Below, one piece after another: positions 1 through 10,499 of a stretch of DNA of 32,878 nt. The stretch spans positions 26,114 through 58,991 of the forward strand of contig JH155026.1 of NCBI GenBank assembly GCA_000226015.1, read 5' to 3'. The position numbers and the translations under genes are program-made. Under the pieces are notes generated by a model that was given only the letters and a program-made list of their open reading frames with translations, ran no database searches and had not been told where the DNA came from. Each line of letters starts with the position of its first letter. Within the stretch, counting starts at the first letter, position 1. The DNA is from Mnemiopsis leidyi (Eukaryota; Ctenophora; Tentaculata; Lobata; Bolinopsidae).

Positions 1-2180
1 GAGAGAGAGAGAAAGAGAAAGAGAGAGAGAGGCCAGCCTGCTTATCCTGCTTACCTCTCCACTCCACAATCTGTGATCTTCGTTATCCGTCGAATCTCCG
101 TTAGACTCAGGCCGTCATATAGCTGCGTACATCTTCTAGCCTCACATGTCATTTCTCAGTCTCAATCTATCCTCTGCACTGCACTGTTACAACCCATACC
201 CCTACATGTAACACAAACTGTAACAGTGTAACACTAAAACATTTGACTGTGAGAGGCTCCTCTAACGGCTCCGTTTCCGTGAAGGTCCAAGCCCGGGGAG
301 ATTGTTATGCACCCTTAAACCAACTCACCTGGCGGTAAGAATATACCCATGTAAGGTAGTTTGTAGTTGGCAGCATAATCCTAGGTTTCATGTACCTTTG
401 AGGAAGCTTGACAATGTGTAGCCAGGTTTAATGTCCCTGAAAGGCACCTGCTACAAGCTATTCTACGATCACCGGCCCTAATTTTCAGATTTCACGTTGT
501 TAATATGCCCTTGTAATGATATCACCCCAGCGTGCCTGCATGATCTGTTGTCGTAGCAACCTGCCGATCGTAACAAAATTGATATTTGCCGAGCGTCTGC
601 AGCTCACTGCTTGCCCGAACAAAGGACAAGGTTCAGACAGAGGCCCAGTACAATAGCTCCGACAATAATCCCAGTAATTATAGTGTAGTAGCGATATGAG
701 GGTCATCATGACTATCCATCATGCCCTGACCCTGTCTTGCTCTGGTGCAGTGTGGGGGGGGGGGTCCTGACTTCATCATTAATTTAACTGGTACTTGTTA
801 CCTGCCTTCTTGCTGATTGAACTTGGCTCTATTTTGTCAGTTGTTTTGGTTTGCTTGCCTCATCCGGTGATTGCGGAGCTTGGCTGTCCTACTGACCTAC
901 TAGCTGTTAGCGAACGGGTTTCAGTTATGGTTATAATTGTTCTATACACTATGCAGCTGTTGCCATGAACAATTCATTAACCAAGGGGTTAAGGCAAGCA
1001 GAATGCGAATCATGCTTCCTCTTTTTCTACTTCATATTCCCACCCTCACGTCAACGACTTGGGATCAAGTAAGTCAGATGAGCAGACATCATTTGATAAT
1101 GGGAGATCAATGTGCCTCGGTCGTGCTTGTGGCTTCGTAGTCATTTAAAAGTCTATGCAAATCGTTTGAAAAATTCCATGACATATCGAGTGATTGTAAT
1201 AGAAATCCCGCCGTTGTTGTCATGTTGTGTGCTACTTTGACCGGCTTAGTTTCAATTTATCAATCTTTCTCAGATTGATCTGTCGTATCGTATCGTGACC
1301 AGTGACCACGCCTTTAAACATTAAAACTGTTCATACGTCTAATAAACATTAAATTGTTGTTTAACCTAGCTGACGTTGTGATGCCAGCTCCTTAATCAAC
1401 TCCCTGACTTCCCTAGCCAGTAACCACTGCAGATCTGACGAAAACTACTTGTATTAAAACAGGTGAGAATGGATAATATTATTTATTGACATGTGCTTTA
1501 ATCAGTCCCAGTGTCTAATTTCAATCATCCGGGTTAACAATGAATTGCACAAGCATTTTCCGGACAAAATAATGTTTCCCTTTCCAAAATTGTGAAATAA
1601 AGCAAGTCAAAGCAATAGCAATAGCAATGCAGTAGTGATCATGTAAATGCTGTTTCCTGGATCCCCTTTTTCAATGTTCCGTTTCAGTTATATCTACCAC
1701 TTGAAAATTAAATATTGCATTTTAATGAGAGCTCTGGCTAAATTCAAAAGAACTGTTGTTCCCAAGGCAGCAAACCGCGTACTTTGAACCACCATGTCAA
1801 ATTTTAACGGAGAAATGAGCCTGGGATAATCATTTTCCCATGCTAACTATTAGATAAAAGTACGAATATTCGGCTCACAATTAAATAGCTATGCGCATAT
1901 TAGATTGTATTTGTCGTGCTAAACTTTTAAACTTTGCACTTTTCTCAATTTCAGTTGTTTTGTTAAAGTTAGACCTTGTAGTTCTGAAAAATAGTCACGT
2001 CTCAACCTCTATAGTCTCTGTTTTTGAGAACAACTAGTTTTACCTATCAGCACATTAGTTGTGAATCCTTAAGTTTGAAATAAATAATTATCAAGCAGAC
2101 TATCAGTAGAAGTAGGCCGTACTACTACTATCTTCCTCTTAAAATTAACCTTCAAGGAACCAACTCATCCTCCACTCACG
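1..2180. other. 5' non-coding stretch with GA microsatellite and G run
   Basis: No coding exon that I can support. It begins with a GA-rich microsatellite (1-32) and contains an 11-base G run at 754-764. Short ORFs here (for example 500-709 on the minus strand and 937-1140 on the plus strand) look like chance ORFs: low-complexity translation and no splice context. The stretch just before the ATG at 2181 should hold the leader and promoter of the first candidate exon, but I see no clear TATA or CCAAT motif close to it. Confidence 0.6.
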
Positions 2181-2636
2181 ATGGAAATGTACATCAAGAA
2201 GTCTCCCAAGCCAGTTTCCCTGCTCTCTGTGGCCGTGGGAGCAGGGACAGCAAGTCCGACGTTTACCGTGCCCCCACCCCGTCCCATATCAACACGGACA
2301 CCGGACATGAAACCTCAGTCACGGGAAATCAAATCCCGGACACCGGACATGAAACCTCAGTCACGAGAAATCGAATCCCGGACTCCTGAAATAAAACCTC
2401 AGTCACGAGAAATCAAATCCCGGACTCCTGAAATAAAACCTCTGACACAGGAAATCAAATCCTGGACTCCGGAAATCGTATCCCATATACCGGATTATAA
2501 GTTACGGACACCGGAAATCGGACAGAAGATCGAAACCGGGGAAGAGGTGCCTATATGTTCTCCTGGCGTCTCCATGGGCAACGGGGAGGAATACGAGGCG
2601 GAGATGGAGGAGGAGAACCTCAGTGTTGACGTGAGA
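2181..2636 (+). CDS. Candidate alternative first exon A with TPEIK-type repeats
   Basis: The open frame from the ATG at 2181 gives a basic, proline-rich N-terminus (MEMYIKKSPKPVSLLSV...), then about four and a half 14-residue repeats of the type RTPEIKPQSREIKS (residues 39-107, 42-bp units). An acidic stretch (EEYEAEMEEENL) follows. The frame runs on to a stop at 2714, but the translation changes character after residue 152. Two overlapping donors sit there, GAC|gtgaga (exon end 2630) and AGA|gtaaga (exon end 2636), both in phase 0. A phase-0 end matches the other candidate first exons and the 18693 exon, so I read this as a distal first exon of the large + strand gene. Each repeat carries a Thr-Pro, a possible proline-directed kinase site. 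It could instead be a single-exon gene of 177 codons. No family is recognised. Confidence 0.45.
2295..2505 (+). repeat. 42-bp coding repeat in exon A
   Basis: Four consecutive 42-bp units and a degenerate fifth encode a 14-residue repeat. The first two read RTPDMKPQSREI(K/E)S, the third and fourth RTPEIKP(Q/L)(S/T)(R/Q)EIKS, and the last diverges (WTPEIVSHIPDYKL). Units differ by only a few substitutions and unit length stays a multiple of three, so the frame is kept throughout. This is what is expected of a coding minisatellite. Confidence 0.8.
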
Positions 2637-2714
2637 GTAAGAGTGATTCGGTGTGATATCTGTGTGAAGAAGTGTGGTTTAGGTGTGGTTTTTGATTATG
2701 ATGATGAGATGTGA

Positions 2715-4149
2715 TTTTCTATTTTAAGTGCTAATTGTATGAAACTCAAGGTTTTATTGGCATATCGCCATATCGTGATCGAGCATTTTCGCCATGGGTT
2801 GGCGTGGCTACTTAACTAGGGGTTGACATAGATATAAAATCGCTGTTGTAGTTATAGGTTGGCTGGTTGTTGCGAAGAACGATTGATTGTGCATGGAGTG
2901 TAAATCTGCTTTACTTCATTTAAGTCAAGAAACTTACTAATCAGTAAAGTCCAAAAGCAACTGGCTCATTGCTATTTTGTTAATGTTGGATGAGGCTTGT
3001 AGTACTGGTACATTTTTCCATATTGGCTGAGAATAGCACTTAGATATACACTACTCTAATCAATCAAACAACATGGCACCTTCTCATGCTGCAGTTTACA
3101 GTTCAATCAGTACTCAGCACATTTCATACACTCTGTTGACTACCACTGTTGACTACTCATGTCGATAGCGAACAAATTTTCTGTTTTCTGCTCTAACACA
3201 AAATTACTTCACAGACCTGGTGTCATAGGACCGACAAAGAAGTAGTGACAGTTATTTAATCTAGTGTTAATGAGGAGCATATTACTAGAATAATACTTTG
3301 GAAATTTGCCAGACATAAGAGGCAATGAAATTTTGAAAATTGGTGAATTATTACCTTTACTAGTCTGAGATACGTGATTCACATAAATCAGTAATCATTT
3401 TTAAGAGGATGCAAATATAGACAGAGATCATAGACACCAATGTAGCTACAACAGTAAATACTTAACTGTGATATAATAATCTTCATACGATTCCATAAAT
3501 CTCAATCAAATTCCTTAACATTCAGTCTGCTTTAAATATTTGACTAAGCACCTGCAATGGCCAGTGCTGACGCTGATCTGCTTAAGCAGAACATCGTTAG
3601 GACGCAGCGGTGATGTTAAAAAGGGCGACTTGTACCGAGCCCGAACCATTGTCGGTACAATTAGTACACAGTTCTCCAGTTGGTAGTACAAGCTTTCTTC
3701 CACCGTCCCGTTCTCTCCTTGAATTTATCATTAATTAACGCACTCGACTTGCTAATTAACGCTGAATTTACCGGTAAATACGTTAACACGAGTCCAAAGC
3801 TTGGTGTACCAATTGATAATATACGTTCGTAGTCTCAGATATATATGCGCTGACTGACATGGCGCCGGTTTTGTAATTGCTTCTTCAGCGTAAGTTGCAC
3901 GTAAACTTTGTTTTTGTAAAAGCTGCTTCATCATAAGTTGCTTGAACCTTACTTTGGGATTAGCTATACACAGAGGAGAATTCAAACTACTTCTACTACT
4001 TGAAGAGAAACGTTGACAGAACGAAACGGAGAGAATTTGTACAGGAAACTTCATTACAATCGTTCTTATATAGTCCCCTTCCATAGGAACACTACAGACC
4101 TATCTCCATCTTTAACACTTATCAGCATCTGCAGTGATATCTGAGGATT
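2715..4149. other. Non-coding stretch
   Basis: I see no supportable exon. Minus-strand ORFs at 3515-3703 and 3752-4084 have no recognisable motif or splice context and are treated as chance. The last part (about 4080-4149) is the probable leader of the exon starting at 4150. Confidence 0.5.
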
Positions 4150-4299
4150 ATGAGTGACAAGATGCCGGGAGGAACCCCGGGGGTGCATGTAACCAACACT
4201 GTTATTTATGAAGGAGCACCGGTCGTTCTGGAGAAGGATCCTGCCGAACTGGGGCATCTAGAGATCATCGCTCAAGCTCAACTTCTCAAAGCACAACGG
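4150..4299 (+). CDS. Candidate alternative first exon B (50 codons)
   Basis: The ATG at 4150 (a second in-frame ATG is at 4162) opens a 50-codon exon that starts MSDKMPGGTPGVHV and ends in a helix-like stretch, ELGHLEIIAQAQLLKAQR. It closes on CGG|gtaagt, a strong donor, in phase 0. The glycine-rich start and charged helical end look like real protein. The AQAQLLKA part faintly recalls the Q/A-rich helix that precedes the SH3 domain in Cav-beta proteins, but I would not use that as homology evidence. The phase fits splicing to the exon at 18693 or directly to the Cav-beta body at 31494. Its promoter is not obvious. Confidence 0.5.
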
Positions 4300-4512
4300 G
4301 TAAGTAGGCAGCAGCGACTTGTAACTTGAAGTTTTTAGCCGTTGATAGAGTTTGCTTGTAGACAATTGATTGTATTGGTTATACTGTTATAATACCATGT
4401 TGTCATCGCAGCAAGCGAAATAACAGGTAATAGGTGATACAATTATAATTAGTAATTTAATAAGATTTGTAGACAGAGCCTTCCATCGGTGTCAATAGTA
4501 AGACGGTTAGCA

Positions 4513-4560
4513 ACTACTATAAGTACTGACTACTATAAGTACTGACTACTATAAGTACTG
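4513..4560. repeat. Three exact 16-bp tandem copies
   Basis: ACTACTATAAGTACTG is repeated three times without a mismatch (4513-4528, 4529-4544, 4545-4560). The array ends exactly where the open frame at 4561 begins. Confidence 0.9.
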
Positions 4561-4806
4561 ACCAGGAATCCACAACAAGGATATCGGCAACATAAAGGGG
4601 AGGAACAGGTTTCGCACAAGAAACTTGTAGAAAAACTTAAGGAGCAAATTAGGAAAGACAATAGTAAACGATGGGTGATTCGAGGAAGGGATATTGTTGA
4701 ACTAGGACCGTTTGAAAGAACTAAGATTAGGGAAAGACCTCCTGATATGGAACTAACAATGAAACCAATAAGGCCATTGAGAAGTCAGAATGTTTTGAGT
4801 GCCTAA
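4561..4806 (+). pseudogene. Coding-like open block without a start codon
   Basis: An 81-codon open frame ends in TAA (4804-4806). It has no ATG near its start and is bounded upstream by TAA GTA CTG, inside the 16-bp repeats. The translation looks like real protein: a charged helix (KKLVEKLKEQIRKDN), then SKRWVIRGRDIVELGPFERT, then a proline-containing tail. An AG at 4564-4565 could serve as an acceptor, but it lacks a pyrimidine tract and its phase does not match the donor at 4299. The block may be a 3'-terminal exon of an unseen gene or the C-terminal remnant of a mobile-element ORF. I do not recognise the family. Confidence 0.35.
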
Positions 4807-6170
4807 TGCACAAGAAGTTAAATAACAACTTAAAGAATTGTTAATTTGGTTAATATTTTGAAACTGATTCGAGTATTAAGTTTTGATTTGTGTTTAGTAC
4901 GATAAGAGTTGTCAAGGAGACAAAATTCATTATTATTATTATTATTAGGAAATCGTTGTCGATTGGAGGAAACACCGACTCTGTGCGCTATCAATAGACA
5001 TTCGGCAACCTGTTCTTCGGTTAAACTTTCCTTCTGATTAACAAAAACCATTAATAGTGTATGACGGGCTCGATCGTAGAAAGTTAGAACCATGATCATA
5101 ATTGCCAGAGAACAATTATCATAATAACAAGTAAAACTGACAGTTTTGACCGTAACAAAATATACAAGGGGACATGGCAGACTTTTTTTTATCATGCTTT
5201 GAGTTGAAAAATGTAAAAGAATTAAAACATGACAACCTTTAAGTTTATATAATGCGAATTAAGGGGGTTTAGTTAACCGCTTATCAATTGTCAATAATAC
5301 ATCTTATTGTCGATACAATTATTAGCCGTATATTCATGTACAAGAAGCAATTAATTAATTCTGTTCTCATGCAACAAGACTTGTCATTCGTAGGTTGCAT
5401 CATCAACATTAGTTTAATGGGCGCCAATTACTATTAGATGATTGGATAATGCAAGATGAATAGATAATGCAAGATGAATAGATAAGCGCAAATATAATAC
5501 TGTAAGTAAAATATGACAGCATATTTGGTTAAATATTGGCAAAATTAAAAATTGTTTCGCTTCATGACCGCACCACTAATAAAATAAATTGGATATTTTG
5601 TAGACAAAAACGAGCGGCGAGCAGCCCACATTCGATACCGTCATATATAATTAAAATAATTTCTCCGGTATGGAAGTTCCCATACCTTTTTTATAAGAAA
5701 ATGCAACGTTATTTTACTGATGCAGTATCTCACAAATTCTAATAATTCGTTGTGTTCTATTGTATGATTCTAATTCAAGTCGACTAGATTTTCCTTATCT
5801 GTTGGTCGAATTGTTCATGTTTACAAGCTTATATAGTAGAACCTAAAGTCCTAAAATGTGTGACAGTGAGACGTGAATAGTTAAATAGAGTTTGACACTT
5901 TAACAGTCACTGTTAAGTTAAGATTAGTCTTAAGTAATCAATCAGAGAATCGGAATAGAGTGAGTGTGAAAAGCGATTTCACCTGCATGTAAATAAGGGC
6001 TGTAGTGATAGTTAAAATAAGTGTGAACAGTATGTGTAATCAAGTGTAAACAGTAAGTAAAAAAAGCAGTAGGCAGTCAAAGTCAATCAAGATCGAGCGA
6101 AGGCTACTAACGAATGTACACAAAAATAACAGCAGAGTTTGAGTGTAACACATCAGAGTGACAATGAGAG
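4807..6170. other. AT-rich non-coding stretch
   Basis: No exon supported. It contains a short (ATT)n run at about 4930-4948 and two direct copies of a roughly 18-bp sequence with core GATAATGCAAGATGAATAG at 5444-5482. ORFs at 4830-5195 (minus) and 5536-5742 (plus) have AT-driven compositions and no splice context. Confidence 0.5.
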
Positions 6171-6182
6171 GAAAGACCCACC

Positions 6183-6247
6183 ATTGGCTGTCGCATTGAC
6201 CAGTAGTAGCGCGCGCAGTTAGTCACGTGACACGCGTGATAACCAAT
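6183..6247. promoter_or_regulatory. Promoter-like CCAAT / E-box / CCAAT cluster
   Basis: An inverted CCAAT box (ATTGG, 6183-6187), a palindromic E-box (GTCACGTGAC around CACGTG 6224-6229) and a direct CCAATCAG (6243-6249) lie within 65 bp of locally GC-rich sequence (GCGCGC). The symmetric CCAAT layout fits a promoter of NF-Y plus bHLH-Zip type. A possible leader-exon donor, TTCAG|gtttgt, lies at 6353/6354. No coding exon follows nearby, so if it is a promoter it would drive a non-coding first exon or an unannotated RNA. Confidence 0.4.
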
Positions 6248-6249
6248 CA

Positions 6250-8921
6250 GAGCGTAGAATCCCTGATCGAGTGTAAGGGGGTCATCTTGTACGTTTAGTT
6301 ATTAGTTAGGGAACATTTCGGAGTCTTATCTCTTGCTTTTATTTGTTATTCAGGTTTGTCACGGCCTGCTAGAGGTCTGCAGATGTTAGTCAGCTTCAAG
6401 ATTTCTAGAAAACGATTAGTATTACTTAACTAATGGTTTACAATTTGTTCATTCCAATTTCCAGGACTCCGACGATTTTCGCAACAGTCTGTATTTGCAT
6501 ACCGCCTTCTAACCCTGTCTTAGTCTTTTCAAATCTGATAACAGCATGGTTGAGGAAAATTATCGATAAGAGTTTCCTATTCGCTGAGACGCTAAAAGTT
6601 TAAGCGTCTCCAGTGTTACATCTACAAAAATCACTTTAACTATCAGTTAGCCAGGCTGTAGCCTACAGGTTCAATACAATTACAGGCCATAAGTACTGGT
6701 TCCTAGTGGCCGTTAACTCTTACATGGCCGATAAAACGCTCATAAGTGCGAGTTACATTTTATGTTTGGTTGGCAGCCTGTTGTCCCGGTAGCTGAAATA
6801 TATAGTTAGTCTTGATTATGGCCCGGATAGTGGACTTGGTTTAGAATCAATATTAGGATATCAGGTGATATGAGAGGAGAAATGAAGACTTATAGCTGAG
6901 TAGCTGGGTTATGAGTACTTTAATATCCTTTTGGTTCCCATTTTCTAAATTGGACAATGCACATGCATTTCCCAAAGGCAATTCTTTTCGAGCTCCCCTG
7001 CATGAGCTTATAGTAAAATGGTCAGTCTCTTGCTCTAATAAACTGTTCCTACTGATTGCCAGAGAGGCTCACTGGAAACATGGCGCCAAGTTTAGAGCTG
7101 ATTTGGAATAAAAGAAATAGGGCATCAGAGGATGTCTCCACATTCCACATCGCCTTTAACATAAGCAGAATTTATGGAACAATTTAACTCCGTGCAGAGC
7201 TGCAATCCTGCTGATTTTATTGCTGAAAAGTTTCACGCGAATCTGAAGTTTTGCTGACGAGTGACGTCTTTTAGTTTTTATCTTAATATTTCTAACATTT
7301 TCCTAATATTTTCTAATATTTTTTAATATTTAGCCATAATATCACCCCATTAACCTCCCCAGTAACCTCCCACCACATTATAACCCACTAACCGTCCCAC
7401 CTGCCCTAGGGTTCCACTAGACCAACTCCCCTGACCCCTGTCCTAGAGAGCCCCTCCGCTACCGCAGCTGGACGACCAGATCCTGCTGTTACTCCGGGGT
7501 GTAATCGTAACCGCTTCAAGTCCGAACCCGCTGTTCTCAGTTGCAGGTTTGTCAGAAGTTCTAAAAGTTCTAAAAGAAATAGCTTTTTCTGTGAAATCTT
7601 TTACTATTTATTTAAATGGTTTACTTAACCCGCAGTTATCACACTGTTAAGATCGCAATCTTCTAGATGTGCTTTAATCTCCGCGAAGCTGCGATGGAAA
7701 GTTCTTGACTTAGATAATTGCTGACTGACTCATTCGTTTAATAACAAATGTCTAAAGCGACTGAAAAACTTGTTCCCGGTTATACTTGCAGTAATATGAT
7801 AATTTCACGGTGCAAACCATCAGCTTGAGAACTGGTGTTTATGAGATGTTTCTTGGAGTGTTAATCCGTGATTATGTAAGTGCCATCCAGAACTAACTAA
7901 TCATAAACTAATCTTTAGCTGCTTGATCCTTCAAAACTAGATTGATAATTTTCAGAAATCTTGGTAATTGACTGAGAGCCACTTCCAGCCCTACTATTTC
8001 ACGAAATCTTCTAATTTGCCAAATTGTGGACATCAGCTCTCCCTGTTCCAAGGCCCAGATCACAGTTTGACTCGCAATTAGCCTTGAAATTTGCAGATTC
8101 TCCGTGGCTATCCGGAAGCCACATTTATTTATCTTCTCTCAGTATGGAGATGTTGCCGATAAACGTGTAGCCGACCAAGTTTGATGATAAGGACTCACAA
8201 TAGCTCACGCGTTCTGTCCAGGATTTGTTCATTTCTAACAATTTGTGCGAAAATAGACATTTTTTCGTTGATTCGTGATGTTTCATTGTACGGTGACCAA
8301 ATGTTAATTAAAAGTCGTTTGCTTCAATTTCAGTCTATATTCTCTGCACTGTGAACGCCCTCTCAGTTGGCAGCTGTTTTAGTTTAGTTTTTGTCACACT
8401 TTTGTCTGAGAAACTCAACACTTGATTCTTGTGAAAACGTGCTGTAACTGCAAGTACACATAGTTTGAAGGGATGGATGTGATATTCGAGGACGGTATAT
8501 TGGAGGAGAATGAAAAAAAATGGATCTTATCTAAGGTTTTTTATTGTACCTTTCTTGTCCGCTATAAAGAAAATTGAATAAAGTCAGAAACAAGTTAGGA
8601 TACAAAGTGAATTTGCAAGAAAACAAACAAATAAAGTTGAACTATTAGGGATTTTGTCAGGGATTAGGGAACTAGGCACATCCATTGGTACGACTGTTTG
8701 CGGATTAGTACTATTCTAACAAACGAACTACTTGTTCACCAATGTCACCCAACATCAGCTATGTAACCACAAACTCCTTTATAAGCTTGGTTAATTGCTA
8801 GACTAATTCGGTCCCACCAAGCAGGTCGCACAATAAATTAATCGAACGACACACTTAATTAAAATAAACACACTTTCGTGTCGGTTCACACTAGACGGCC
8901 CCTTTGGGAAGCTACAACGGT
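6250..8921. other. Non-coding stretch with a GC-rich island
   Basis: No exon I can support firmly. Poly-AATATTT-like sequence lies at 7280-7332. A GC-rich block at about 7400-7545 stays open in two frames and ends at CAG|gtttgt (7547/7548); it may be a non-coding exon or an old coding exon. A short ATG frame at 8473 (MDVIFEDGILEENEKKW...) ends at a weak phase-0 donor (AAG|gttttt) and is a doubtful extra first exon. Confidence 0.4.
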
Positions 8922-8935
8922 GTTGCTATAGTAAC
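8922..8935. promoter_or_regulatory. RFX X-box-like palindrome
   Basis: GTTGCTATAGTAAC fits the RFX-family X-box layout, GTNNYY-AT-RRNAAC, with both half-sites present. It sits about 150 bp upstream of the ATG of the 9083 exon, a distance typical of X-boxes in promoters of ciliary genes. Function is inferred from motif and position only. Confidence 0.45.
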
Positions 8936-9082
8936 GTTGTACTACTACTGCAGTACTGCGAGGTGGTTATTGTATTGTCTCCGAGATTTGGCCAGCTTCA
9001 CATCGACAATCAGCTGTCGATCTTTGCCTCCTACATACTCTTGAATCTTTCAACAAGTACTCTCTTGACCTTTCTTAAAGCC

Positions 9083-9687
9083 ATGCCGTTCTTTCTGAGA
9101 AAAAAGAAGGGTAAAAGCAAAGACCGCCCAAAAGACCTAGCCATCGCTGGAAGTGTTCCAGTTTCTCCCAAAGCTGGATCTAGGCGAGATACCCAGTCAA
9201 CGATGATGTCTGAACCCCGGAGTCTTCACATAGCTGACGACTCTTCACTCTCCACGGTCCAGGAAGTTTCCCCGTCCCAGATCTCCCCCTCCTCCCCACC
9301 GTTACTCCTCTCCAACCCTCCTGCATCCACTTCAGAAAACTATCCAGTTACTACCAATCAGACAGTCTCATGTCCAGTCAGCATAAAAGTGGAGGAAGCA
9401 GACGACCCCCGACCTCCGGACACCATATCAGACACCATCTCTGTGGGCTCCAACGTCTCAATCTCAACCAGGGACCGCTCTGTCAGTCCCGGAGGCCGCA
9501 GATCTTTTAGTCCAGGGAGGATGGGACCGCTAAGGAAGGCCAGTGTGACTGTGACATCGGTGGAGCTGGACCCAGCCCCCGTGGTGAAGTGTGTGGTTAC
9601 CCCTGCTGACGGACACAAGGACGGTGGGAGGGGCAGGAGTTCCACTAAGCGCTCCAACTCTGTCTGCAGTGGTGCTCTCAAGCGACA
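9083..9687 (+). CDS. Candidate alternative first exon C1 (Ser/Pro-rich, polybasic N-terminus)
   Basis: The ATG at 9083 has G at -3. The frame is open upstream to 8963 but with no earlier ATG. It encodes 201 codons plus two bases. Residues 1-20 are strongly basic (MPFFLRKKKGKSKDRPKDLA), and the rest is disordered and Ser/Pro-rich. There are many Ser-Pro sites (VPVSPKAG, DRSVSPGGRRSFSPGR) and basic-directed Ser sites (LRKAS, RSSTKRSNS). The frame meets TAA at 9689, but the donor CGACA|gtaaat removes it and joins in frame to 9918. The polybasic start could bind acidic membrane lipids, as reported for some Cav-beta2 N-terminal variants; that is inference. Assigned as an alternative N-terminus of the large + strand gene because the chain of exons 9083-10247 ends in phase 0. 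Confidence 0.55.
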
Positions 9688-9917
9688 GTAAATTTGTTGT
9701 TTTGGAGTGGAACTGTTGCGATACGGATTTTGTCCCTTTTTTATTGTAAAGCCAATCAGCACTACGGGATAAGTTTTTTCTTTGAAATTGAAAACTGCAG
9801 AGAACGTAAAATAAGTTAGCTGCTTGGTAGATTACCTGCAATCTGAATGCCACCGGCCAGTTGATGACTTCTAACTTGTCAGATGTTAAATAAATTCAAA
9901 CATAATTGTATCTTCAG

Positions 9918-10047
9918 AGAAGAAGTTCGGAAAGGAAAGGTAAAGAGATCCGACTCTCGAGGGAGCAATATTATAGAAGAGCCGGAGTCGGGACAAGACA
10001 AGCTTGTCAGGCGGGGTAGTAAGAAATATCCTAAACAAGGATCCAAG
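9918..10047 (+). CDS. Candidate exon C2
   Basis: The acceptor tatcttcag|A follows a short pyrimidine tract. The first base completes the CA left by the 9687 donor (Gln), giving EEVRKGKVKRSDSRGSNIIEE... through ...YPKQGSK, and the exon closes at AAG|gtgggt in phase 0. It is highly charged and Ser-rich like C1 (KRSDS and RRGS are possible basophilic kinase sites). No domain is seen. The matching phase across a 230-bp intron is the main support for C1-C2 linkage. Confidence 0.55.
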
Positions 10048-10184
10048 GTGGGTCTGGTGTTGTAGTGCAGTAGTGTGGTAGTGTCTTGATTAGAGTCCAT
10101 TTTGCATTTCTTTGTTTCTAGTTTAAAGTTTTAAATAAGACTTATAAGGCCTGTAGAGTCTTGAATTATAACTTTGATCCCCAG

Positions 10185-10247
10185 GAGTTACTGCTCGGCG
10201 AAAGACGAGGTAGTACTCCTTTCAAAAAACTAGCCGTGAGACGCGGG
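10185..10247 (+). CDS. Candidate exon C3 (21 codons)
   Basis: The exon lies between gatccccag|GAG and GGG|gtgagt, a near-consensus donor, and is phase 0 at both ends. It encodes ELLLGERRGSTPFKKLAVRR plus G. It continues the basic, Ser/Thr-containing composition of C1 and C2. No in-phase exon follows closely. The next phase-0 acceptor with coding character is at 18693, and a splice straight to 31494 is also possible. Confidence 0.55.
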
Positions 10248-10388
10248 GTGAGTACTGACTTTTTTCCGAATTTGTTTATCCTTTTTGTTCTGGATGGGAT
10301 AGAACTAGAAGTTTTATTATTATTATTATTCAACTTCAGTTGTATTACTTTGCTAATTTTTCAGTAAAATTAATATAGTAATTACACC

Positions 10389-10470
10389 GTAGTAATACAG
10401 TAATACCACTGGAGTGGTATTACTTTAGTAATACCATTATAGTAATTACACTCCAGTGGTATTACTAATT
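10389..10470. repeat. Foldback cluster of GTAATACCAC hairpins
   Basis: GTAATACCACT-GG-AGTGGTATTAC (10400-10423) is an 11-bp stem with a two-base centre. About 20 bp further on, an inverted and slightly diverged copy (10442-10465) can pair with it. The stem sequence is shared with the larger foldback element at 11344-11512, so both belong to one family. Confidence 0.75.
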
Positions 10471-10499
10471 CATATCCCGAAATCGACCTTAAAACGTGA

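Noticed and set aside
953-976. GTTGCCATG half X-boxes near 958 and 12846
   Set aside because: Only one half-site matches in each. The right half departs from the RRNAAC form.
9358-9853. Minus-strand ORFs opposite the 9083 exon
   Set aside because: Shadows of the Ser/Pro-rich plus-strand exon. The plus frame has matching splice phases with 9918 and 10185.
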